Assembly (NCBI RefSeq): GCF_035918095.1
Contig: NZ_CP109137.1
Span: 7,380,001 to 7,444,000 of the forward strand
Direction: 5' to 3'
DNA: 64,000 nucleotides
Source of the DNA: Streptomyces sp. NBC_01750
GTDB lineage: Bacteria; Actinomycetota; Actinomycetes; Streptomycetales; Streptomycetaceae
The translations under genes were made by a program, and so were the position numbers. Under the pieces are notes generated by a model. The model was not told the DNA's origin. It saw only the letters and a program-made list of their open reading frames with translations, and ran no database searches. Below are positions 54,054-60,872 of the stretch, in pieces. Position 1 is the first letter of the stretch. Every line of letters starts with the position of its first letter.

Positions 54054-55043
54054 ATGGAACGCGTGGCCCGTGCTTTCTGGCTTCGCTCACCCGGTCACGG
54101 CGAGATACGGGATGTCCGCCTGCCGGCACCCGCAGAGGACGAGGTGCTGGTGCGCACCCTCTGCTCCGGTGTGAGCCGTGGAACGGAGACCCTCGTCTTC
54201 CGTGGCGGCGTACCGGAGAGCCAGCACGCCACGATGCGGGCACCGTTCCAGGACGGCGACTTTCCCGGGCCCGTCAAGTACGGCTACCTCAACGTCGGTG
54301 TGGTCGAGGAAGGTCCGCGGCACCTGCTAGGCCGAACGGTCTTCTGCCTCTACCCGCACCAGACCCGGTACGTCGTCCCCGCGAGCGCCGTGACGCCCGT
54401 CCCGGACAACGTCCCCGCCCCACGGGCCGTGCTGGCCGGGACGGTGGAGACCGCCGTGAACGCCGTCTGGGACGCCGCGCCGCTGCTCGGCGACCGGATC
54501 GCCGTCGTCGGAGCGGGCATGGTCGGCTGCAGCGTCGCGGCGGTCCTGGCCCAGTACCCCGCCGTGCGCGTCCAGCTGGTCGACGCCGAGCCCCGGCGCG
54601 CCGCCATCGCCAAGGCGCTCGGTGTCGACTTCGCGCTCCCAGGGGAAGCCGCAGGTGACTGCGATCTTGTCGTCCACGCCAGCGCCACTGAGGAAGGACT
54701 CGCGCGCTCACTGGAACTCCTTGCCCCGGAGGGGACGGTTCTCGAGCTGAGCTGGTACGGCGACCGGCGGATCAGCCTGCCGCTGGGCGAGGCCTTCCAC
54801 TCCCGGCGCCTGGTCGTGCGCAGCAGCCAGGTGGGGACGGTGTCCCCGGCCCGTGCCTCCCGCCGGACCTTCGCCGACCGGCTCGCGCTCGCGCTCGACC
54901 TGCTCGCCGACCCCGCCTTCGACGCGCTGGTCACCGGCGAATGCTCCTTCGGCGAACTGCCGGAGGTGCTGCCGAGGCTCGCCTCGGGCGACCTCCCGGC
55001 GTTGTGCCACCGCGTTCTGTACGACGCTGCTGATCCGGCCTGA
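54054..55043 (+). CDS. Zinc-type medium-chain dehydrogenase-like protein
   Basis: A 329-aa MDR-superfamily protein. The N-terminal GroES-like part includes VLVRTLCSGVSRGTETLVFRG, and the Rossmann motif is VVGAGMVGCSVAAVLA (about residue 148). The classical zinc-ligand Glu-His pair is missing: GTET occupies that place, typical of an atypical subgroup. It is therefore probably a zinc-independent oxidoreductase. AGGAGG precedes the ATG by 5 bases. It opens a plus-strand operon running to the flippase-like gene. Confidence 0.87.
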   Translation: MERVARAFWLRSPGHGEIRDVRLPAPAEDEVLVRTLCSGVSRGTETLVFRGGVPESQHATMRAPFQDGDFPGPVKYGYLNVGVVEEGPRHLLGRTVFCLYPHQTRYVVPASAVTPVPDNVPAPRAVLAGTVETAVNAVWDAAPLLGDRIAVVGAGMVGCSVAAVLAQYPAVRVQLVDAEPRRAAIAKALGVDFALPGEAAGDCDLVVHASATEEGLARSLELLAPEGTVLELSWYGDRRISLPLGEAFHSRRLVVRSSQVGTVSPARASRRTFADRLALALDLLADPAFDALVTGECSFGELPEVLPRLASGDLPALCHRVLYDAADPA

Positions 55044-55121
55044 ACAAGGAGACCAGGTCGGACGTACTACTCGACAGGCCCCGGCAAAGGGCCAGACGCG
55101 CCGTACCTGGAGGGTCGCCCG

Positions 55122-55520
55122 TTGTTCAGCATCACAGTCCGTGATCACATCATGATCGCTCACAGCTTCCACGGAGAGGTCTTCGGACCCGCGCAGCGCC
55201 TGCACGGAGCGACCTTTCTCGTGGACGCCACCTTCCGCCGTGCCGAGCTGGACGCCGACAACATCGTTGTCGACATCGGGCTGGCCACCCAGGAGCTCGG
55301 GACCGTCGTCGGCGAGCTGAACTACCGGAATCTCGACGACGACCCCGACTTCGCCGGCACCAATACCAGTACGGAATTCCTGGCCAAGGTCATCGCGGAC
55401 CGTCTGGCCGACCGGGTGCATGCGGGGGCGCTGGGCGATGGCGCACGCGGCCTGGCCGGCATCGCGGTGACCCTGCATGAGTCGCACATCGCCTGGGCGA
55501 GTTACGAGCGCACGCTGTGA
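55122..55520 (+). CDS. 6-pyruvoyltetrahydropterin synthase/QueD-like protein
   Basis: A 132-aa PTPS-fold protein, [19 protein letters not shown]...[12 protein letters not shown]. The canonical catalytic Cys before LHGH is absent ([10 protein letters not shown]), and the last zinc His of LHGH is Ala. It is therefore a divergent member that may bind a pterin- or GTP-derived ligand or catalyse a different step. It starts at TTG with GGAGGG 8 bases upstream. The stop overlaps the glycosyltransferase start (GTGA). Confidence 0.8.
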   Translation: MFSITVRDHIMIAHSFHGEVFGPAQRLHGATFLVDATFRRAELDADNIVVDIGLATQELGTVVGELNYRNLDDDPDFAGTNTSTEFLAKVIADRLADRVHAGALGDGARGLAGIAVTLHESHIAWASYERTL

Positions 55521-56728
55521 ACCGCGAGTGTGTCGGCCGCGAACCCGTGAACCGCGAGCCCGCCGGCCGCGAGCCGGTGAACCACGGGCCCGTGAACCGA
55601 GGCGTGGCGAACCGCGCCGACGTCACCGCGACGCCCGTACGCTCGGTGCACATCGTGATGCCCGGTGGCGTCGACGATCCGACCGCCCCGAGTGGCGGCA
55701 ATGTCTACGACCGCCGGATGTGCCAGGACCTGCCCGGCACCGGCTGGCAGGTCCGCGAACACACCGTCGCGGGCACCTGGCCGCAGCCCGGAGCGGCGGC
55801 GCGCGCCGAACTGTCCCGCATCCTGGCGGAGTCTGCGGACGGCACCGTCGTTCTCCTCGACGGACTCGTCGCCTGCGCCGTTCCCGACATCGTCGTTCCC
55901 GAGACCGAACGGCTGCGCCTGGTGGTACTGGTGCACCTGCCGCTGGGCGACGAGACAGGACTCGCCCCCGCCCGGGCGGCGGACCTGGACGCCCTGGAGC
56001 GCGAAACTCTGCGCGCCGTTCCGGCGGTCGTGGCGACCAGCCACTGGGCGGCCCGCCGGCTCGTGGCCCACCACCGGCTCGCCGCGGGCCGGGTCCACGT
56101 CGCCGCCCCCGGCGCCGACATCGAGCTTTCGGCGCCCGGCACCGATGGCGCGTCGCGGCTGCTGTGCGTGGCCGCGGTGACCCCGCGCAAGGGGCAGTAC
56201 CGGCTGGTGAAGGCACTTGCGGCCGTCGCGGACCTGCCCTGGACCTGTGTATGCGTCGGCGGCCTCGACCACGACCCGGGATATGTCGCCGGTCTGCGGG
56301 AGCTGATCGAGCAGTCAGGTCTCGGCGACCGGGTCCACCTCGTCGGACCGCGCTCCGGCGCGGAGCTGGACGCGAGCTACGCCGCCGCCGACCTCATGGT
56401 GCTCACCTCGTACGCCGAAACGTACGGCATGGCCGTGACCGAGGCGCTCGCGCGCGGCATTCCCGTGCTGGCGACGGCCGTCGGCGGACTCCCGGAAGCC
56501 GTCGGGCGCGCGCCCGACGGCAGCGTGCCGGGCATGCTCGTACCGTCGGAGGACCCGGCGGCACTCCCGACGGCGCTGCGGCGCTGGTTCGGCGAGCCAG
56601 GCCTGCGCCGCCGGTTGAAGACGGCCGCACGCGACCGGCGCACCGCGCTGGACGGGTGGCAGACGACGGCGCGCAATCTGGCCGGCGCGCTCGAACAACT
56701 CCGACTCGAGCCCCGGAGGGCCGCATGA
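55517..56728 (+). CDS. Glycosyltransferase family 4 protein
   Basis: A 403-aa GT-B glycosyltransferase: N-terminal [23 protein letters not shown]-terminal donor site [38 protein letters not shown] and [20 protein letters not shown] (GPGTE-like). About 40 residues before the first strand are an unusual degenerate Asn-Arg-Glu-Pro repeat ([18 protein letters not shown]) that may be spurious; a GTG about 40 codons in ([11 protein letters not shown]) is an alternative start. It is likely to glycosylate the cluster product. Confidence 0.87.
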   Translation: MNRECVGREPVNREPAGREPVNHGPVNRGVANRADVTATPVRSVHIVMPGGVDDPTAPSGGNVYDRRMCQDLPGTGWQVREHTVAGTWPQPGAAARAELSRILAESADGTVVLLDGLVACAVPDIVVPETERLRLVVLVHLPLGDETGLAPARAADLDALERETLRAVPAVVATSHWAARRLVAHHRLAAGRVHVAAPGADIELSAPGTDGASRLLCVAAVTPRKGQYRLVKALAAVADLPWTCVCVGGLDHDPGYVAGLRELIEQSGLGDRVHLVGPRSGAELDASYAAADLMVLTSYAETYGMAVTEALARGIPVLATAVGGLPEAVGRAPDGSVPGMLVPSEDPAALPTALRRWFGEPGLRRRLKTAARDRRTALDGWQTTARNLAGALEQLRLEPRRAA

Positions 56729-57570
56729 GTACGACCGACGCGCCTGGTTATGCGCCCGAGTGGCTGGAGCTGCGGGAGGGCGCCGACGCCGCCGCCCGGG
56801 CACCCGAACTCATCGAGCCGCTCCAGCACTGGCTGGCGGCTCAGGAGCGACGGGCCTCCGGGATCGTGATCCGCGATCTCGGCTGCGGCACCGGCTCCAT
56901 GGGACGCTGGCTCGCACCCCGGCTGAACGGCCCCCAGCACTGGATCCTGCACGACCGCGACCCGGCTCTGCTCGACCTGGCCGCCGTGCGAACGCCTCGT
57001 AGGGCGGCCGACGGAAGCCACGTGACGGTCGCGACAGAACGAGGTGACATCGCCGGCCTGACCGCGGAAGACCTGCGCGGCGCCTCTCTGTTGACGGCTT
57101 CCGCTCTGCTGGACGTGCTCACCCGCGACGAGGTGGAAGGGGTCGCCGCCGCCTGCGCGGAAGCCGGATGCCCGGCCCTGCTGTCGCTCTCCGTGGTAGG
57201 GCGGGTCGAGCTGACACCGGCCGAACCGCTGGATGCGGAGTTCGCCGACGCGTTCGACGCCCACCAGCGCCGCAGCGGGCTGCTGGGCCCCGATGCCGTC
57301 TCGGTGGCCTCCGTGGCCTTCGCACGGCACGGGGCGATGGTACGGGTGCAGACCAGCCCGTGGCGGCTCGGTGCCGATGAGTCGGCGCTGACGGCGGAGT
57401 GGCTACGGGGCTGGGTCGGCGCGGCCTGTGAGCATCGCCCGGACCTGGCGGAGCGCGCCGACGCGTATCTGCGCCGACGCCTGGAGGCGTGCGCGGCGGG
57501 CGAGTTGCGGGTGGTCGTCTACCACAGTGACCTTCTGGCGCTGCCCCGGCCCGCGGGCGTGACACCATGA
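56725..57570 (+). CDS. Class I SAM-dependent methyltransferase
   Basis: A 281-aa Rossmann methyltransferase. Motif I is VIRDLGCGTGSMGRWLA (about residue 48), followed by HWILHDRDPALLDLA and the acidic motif LLTASALLDVLTRDE. It overlaps the glycosyltransferase stop and the flippase-like start by four bases each. Substrate unknown, presumably the cluster's small molecule. Confidence 0.88.
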   Translation: MSTTDAPGYAPEWLELREGADAAARAPELIEPLQHWLAAQERRASGIVIRDLGCGTGSMGRWLAPRLNGPQHWILHDRDPALLDLAAVRTPRRAADGSHVTVATERGDIAGLTAEDLRGASLLTASALLDVLTRDEVEGVAAACAEAGCPALLSLSVVGRVELTPAEPLDAEFADAFDAHQRRSGLLGPDAVSVASVAFARHGAMVRVQTSPWRLGADESALTAEWLRGWVGAACEHRPDLAERADAYLRRRLEACAAGELRVVVYHSDLLALPRPAGVTP

Positions 57571-58850
57571 GCGCGCAGACGGTCCGGGCCCGCGTCGGCA
57601 CGATCGCCGGAGCGGGCATCCTCGCCGTACTGGTGTGGCGGCTGGGCACCGGCGCCTTCCTGGACGGGCTGAGCAGGATCGACGGCCCCACCCTGCTGGC
57701 CGCCCTCGGACTCGGCCTGCTCACCACCGTGTTCAGCGCCTGGCGCTGGCGCATCGTCGCCGGTGGCCTGGGCATCCGGCTGCCGCTTGGCCGGGCCGTC
57801 GCCGACTACTACCGCGCCCTGTTCCTGAACGCGGCGCTGCCCGGCGGCGTGCTCGGCGATGTGCACCGCGCGGTACGGCACGGGCAGAGCACGGGTGACA
57901 TCGGACGCGGCGTACGCGCGGTCGTCCTCGAACGGACCGCGGGCCAGGTGGTGCTGATCGCGGTCGGTGTGACGGTGCTGCTCGCCCACCCGTCCCCGGC
58001 CCTGACGGAGACCCTGAGCCTCGCCACGTCACCGGTGATCGCTCTGGCGCTCGCCGCGCTGGGCGGGCTGATGATCACGGTCGCCGTCCGGCTCGGCAGG
58101 AGGCCGGTTACGTCCGGATGGCGCCGCGCAGTCCGGGCCGCGCTGGCCGAAGCGCGGCTCGGACTGCTCGCCCGCGGGAGCTGGCCGGGAGTGATCATCT
58201 CGTCCGTCGTGGTGCTCGCCGGGCACCTCGGGACGTTCCTTCTCGCCGCCAGGGCAGCGGGGTCAACGGCGTCGTTCGCCCAGCTGGTGCCCCTGATGGT
58301 TTTGGCGCTGCTCGCCATGGCGCTGCCGCTGAACGTCGGTGGCTGGGGGCCCAGAGAAGGCGTCACCGCGTGGGCCTTCGGAGCCGCCGGCCTGGGCGCG
58401 GCCCAGGGGCTGACCGTCGCCGTGGTCTACGGAGTGCTCACCTTCGCCGCGAGCCTGCCCGGTGCCGGCGTGATCGCCGGTCAGTGGCTCGCCCGGCTGC
58501 GGCGCCCGCAGCTCCAGCTCGAAGAGGGTGTCCTCGCCGAGGGTGGCGCGTCGTACGGGAGGGCGGAGGGCGTCCCGCATCACCGGCTGACCGGCGAAGC
58601 GGAGCCCCGGAACACCGTCGCCGAGCAGGACCGGTGCCACGGTGACGTAGAGCCGGTGCAGTGCTCCCTCGTCCAGGAAGCGCGACACGGTGACGCCGCC
58701 GCCCTCGATCAGCACCCGGCCCAGGCCGCGCCGGGTGAGCGTCTGCACCAGGCGGTTCGGGGCGAACGCGTCGCTGTCCGGCAGCGTCAGGATGTCGACG
58801 CCCTCCTGAACGGCCTTGTCGGTGTCACTGCCCGCCCCCACCACCCATAG
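57567..58850 (+). CDS. Lysylphosphatidylglycerol-synthase-TM/flippase-like membrane protein with readthrough tail
   Basis: A 427-aa frame. Residues 1-311 are a genuine polytopic membrane protein of the LPG synthase TM (UPF0104) type: LTTVFSAWRWRIVAGGLGIRLP, YYRALFLNAALPGGVLGDVHRA, LNVGGWGPREGVTAWAFGAAGLG. It could flip or transport a lipid-linked product. After WLARLRRPQLQLEE (about 58500) the frame runs antisense through the RibD-like gene and reads as His/Gln/Asp-rich nonsense to the stop at 58850. The natural stop appears to have been deleted. Confidence 0.85.
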   Translation: MSAQTVRARVGTIAGAGILAVLVWRLGTGAFLDGLSRIDGPTLLAALGLGLLTTVFSAWRWRIVAGGLGIRLPLGRAVADYYRALFLNAALPGGVLGDVHRAVRHGQSTGDIGRGVRAVVLERTAGQVVLIAVGVTVLLAHPSPALTETLSLATSPVIALALAALGGLMITVAVRLGRRPVTSGWRRAVRAALAEARLGLLARGSWPGVIISSVVVLAGHLGTFLLAARAAGSTASFAQLVPLMVLALLAMALPLNVGGWGPREGVTAWAFGAAGLGAAQGLTVAVVYGVLTFAASLPGAGVIAGQWLARLRRPQLQLEEGVLAEGGASYGRAEGVPHHRLTGEAEPRNTVAEQDRCHGDVEPVQCSLVQEARHGDAAALDQHPAQAAPGERLHQAVRGERVAVRQRQDVDALLNGLVGVTARPHHP

Positions 58851-59321
58851 AGTCGGCGCCGACCCGTCGGTGAACACCCGGTGCTCGAGCGGTACGCGGC
58901 CGTGCGGATCGACGACGACGCGCACCGGGTTGGGACCGGGGCAGGCGCGCACCGTCAGTTGGGGGTTATCGGCGACGGCGGTGCCTGCCCCGACGACCAC
59001 GGCGTCGGCGAGGGCACGCAGGCGATGCAGATGGCGGCGGTCCTCCTCTCCGGTGACGTAGTCGGCGTCGCCGGTACGGGTGGCGATGAACCCGTCCAGG
59101 CTCTGGCCGAGTTGGGCGAAGGTGAGGTGCGGACCGGCCAGGCACAGCGGCAGATAGCGGTCGGCGAGCATCACCGCCTCGGGTGAGGCGTCCTGCCTCC
59201 AGCGCCGGCCGCCGTCCGTGGTCCGGACCAGCCCGGCGGCCTCGGCGTCCGCCTCGGACCGGATGCCGCGCAGTCGCTCCCAGGCCTCTGCCGCATCGAG
59301 TTCGCCGCCGCGGCCGGTCAT
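58263..59321 (-). CDS. RibD C-terminal-type (dihydrofolate-reductase-like) reductase with readthrough tail
   Basis: A 352-aa frame, of which residues 1 to about 274 are a pyrimidine reductase/DHFR-like protein: TFAQLGQSLDGFIAT, VVGAGTAVADNPQLTVRA, VRVVVDPHGRVP, VLIEGGGVTVSRFLDEGALHRLYVTVAPVLLG. It would reduce a ribosylaminopyrimidine. Beyond DTLFELELRAPQ (about 58500) it continues antisense through the flippase-like gene to 58263 without family similarity. The ATG overlaps the creatininase stop (ATGA), so the two are coupled. Confidence 0.85.
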   Translation of the reverse strand: MTGRGGELDAAEAWERLRGIRSEADAEAAGLVRTTDGGRRWRQDASPEAVMLADRYLPLCLAGPHLTFAQLGQSLDGFIATRTGDADYVTGEEDRRHLHRLRALADAVVVGAGTAVADNPQLTVRACPGPNPVRVVVDPHGRVPLEHRVFTDGSAPTLWVVGAGSDTDKAVQEGVDILTLPDSDAFAPNRLVQTLTRRGLGRVLIEGGGVTVSRFLDEGALHRLYVTVAPVLLGDGVPGLRFAGQPVMRDALRPPVRRATLGEDTLFELELRAPQPGEPLTGDHAGTGQARGEGEHSVDHGDGQPLGRAQAGGSEGPRGDAFSGPPATDVQRQRHGEQRQNHQGHQLGERRR

Positions 59322-60064
59322 CGGGTCCCCTCCCGGGTGAGCAGGGAGACGTACTCACCGAAGGATTCGACAAGTCCGGTCAGCAGCTCCTTTCCCTTCT
59401 CGGGGGTCGCCATTGACGGGCGGCCGATGACACCGGATTCCGTATAGGCAGGCATACCGAGAGTGAGCAGGTGCTTGCGGTCGTCGGCAATGAAGTCGGA
59501 GGTTTCATAACCGGATCGGACGAGTTCGGGATGGGCGTGCAGCAATATCGATGTCTCCACTTCGCCCGCGTGCATGTCGCTGTGCGACGGGGTCTGCACA
59601 CCTGCCCTTGCCCGTGCGGCATCCCAGTCCGCCGAGCCCGGGAAAAGCGCCATACGGATCCCGCTGCCGGCAGATTCCTGAACGACATTGCGTAGTACGT
59701 AATTTCCGCCGTGCGCGTTCACCAGAACCAGGGCGCCGATACCGGACCGGCGGAGCGAGTCGGCTATGTCACGTACGACGGCGTAGAGGGTCGCGGCCGA
59801 AATGCTGACGGTTCCGGGCCACGCAGCATGCTCGTGCGAGCACGAGAACGTCAGCGGAGGAAGGTGGTGAACCGGATGGGCGGCAGCGACCTCCCGGGCG
59901 ATGGTACAGGCGATGACCGTGTCGGTCACCAGGGGAAGGAATGCCCCGTGCTGCTCGAAGCTGCCGATGGGAAGGACGGCGACACCGGGCCGCCGGGTCC
60001 TCACGTCCTCCGTGGAGTCCGGTGGCAGCAGATCCGATGCCTGTGGCGTTCCCCAACCGCTCAT
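59318..60064 (-). CDS. Creatininase-family amidohydrolase (ArfB-like)
   Basis: A 248-aa metal-dependent amidohydrolase: VLPIGSFEQHGAFLPLVTDT, VLVNAHGGNYVLRNVV and SDMHAGEVETSILL supply the metal ligands. In archaea a creatininase-family enzyme (ArfB) deformylates FAPy, the product expected from the divergently encoded GTP cyclohydrolase II homologue. The pairing suggests the same step here, an inference. The start ATG 60064 follows GGAAAG; 28 upstream in-frame codons are unsupported. Confidence 0.85.
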   Translation of the reverse strand: MSGWGTPQASDLLPPDSTEDVRTRRPGVAVLPIGSFEQHGAFLPLVTDTVIACTIAREVAAAHPVHHLPPLTFSCSHEHAAWPGTVSISAATLYAVVRDIADSLRRSGIGALVLVNAHGGNYVLRNVVQESAGSGIRMALFPGSADWDAARARAGVQTPSHSDMHAGEVETSILLHAHPELVRSGYETSDFIADDRKHLLTLGMPAYTESGVIGRPSMATPEKGKELLTGLVESFGEYVSLLTREGTR

Positions 60065-60190
60065 GTCTTTCCGGCCTTTCGTTGTTCGCTCCGCGCGCTC
60101 ATGGTCGAACGTGACGAAACGGGCAGCCCGTTGATACTTCTTCGTCATTTTCTCTCACACTGTCGGGAGTTTGCCAGATAGGATCGGGGC
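60065..60190. promoter_or_regulatory. Divergent promoter region between creatininase and GTP cyclohydrolase genes
   Basis: A 126-bp gap with both genes facing outward. TAGGAT at 60179-60184 is a good -10-like hexamer only about 7 bases before the cyclohydrolase ATG, so a leaderless transcript is possible. Confidence 0.4.
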
Positions 60191-60841
60191 ATGACAGAAA
60201 GTGATGGCGTGCTCAGCGACAGTGTTCGTCCATCAGGTGTCGAACGAGTGGTGGAAGTACGGCTGGCCACCATGCACGGCGAGTTTCTCGCTATCGGCTA
60301 CCTGGACCGCGAAAGCGGGGATGAACAAATGGTGCTGGTATACGGCGATATCGAGAGGGACGGGGCGCTGACCCGTGTGCATTCCGAGTGTCTGACCGGG
60401 GATGTCTTCGGGTCCAAGCACTGTGAATGCGGCGATCAACTGTCCGCGGCGTTGCACGCCATCGTGACGGAGGGGCGCGGCATTCTCGTCTATCTCCAGG
60501 GTCACGAGGGGCGGGGAATCGGTCTGTTGGGCAAGCTCCGGGCGATGAAGCTCCAGGCGGAGGGGCTGGACACGGTGGAGGCGAATCTGGCCCTCGGGTT
60601 CCCGGCCGACGCCCGCGACTACCGGGTCGCGGCGGACATCCTGCACGACCTCAGCGTGCACTCCGTGCGGCTCCTGTCGAACAACCCGCTCAAGAGCGAA
60701 GCGTTGCTGCGGCACGGCATCAAGATCGCCGAGCCGGTTCCGCTGCTGATCCCGCCGCGCGAAGAGAACAGGTCGTACCTGTGGACCAAGCGGGACCGCC
60801 TCGATCATTACCTGCCGCACTTGGACGGCGCGCTCGACTAG
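60191..60841 (+). CDS. GTP cyclohydrolase II homologue, FAPy-forming type (Met variant)
   Basis: A 216-aa GTP cyclohydrolase II. The zinc site is HSECLTGDVFGSKHCECGDQL (three Cys), and the catalytic loop is GHEGRGIGLLGKLRAMKLQ. The Tyr that normally follows LRA (RAYALQ in E. coli RibA) is Met119 here. The same change is described for a third GCH II of Streptomyces coelicolor, which stops at the formylated intermediate FAPy. A divergent creatininase and a RibD-like reductase adjacent to it fit a specialised pathway rather than riboflavin supply. The ribosome site is poor (GGGG one base before ATG); GTG 60209 is an alternative. Confidence 0.88.
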   Translation: MTESDGVLSDSVRPSGVERVVEVRLATMHGEFLAIGYLDRESGDEQMVLVYGDIERDGALTRVHSECLTGDVFGSKHCECGDQLSAALHAIVTEGRGILVYLQGHEGRGIGLLGKLRAMKLQAEGLDTVEANLALGFPADARDYRVAADILHDLSVHSVRLLSNNPLKSEALLRHGIKIAEPVPLLIPPREENRSYLWTKRDRLDHYLPHLDGALD

Positions 60842-60872
60842 GCCGCCCGACACCGCCCGCGCGGGCGGACCA

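Noticed and set aside
52993..54243. 416-aa open frame on the minus strand
   Set aside because: Arg/Gly-rich shadow of the CDP-alcohol transferase in another frame.
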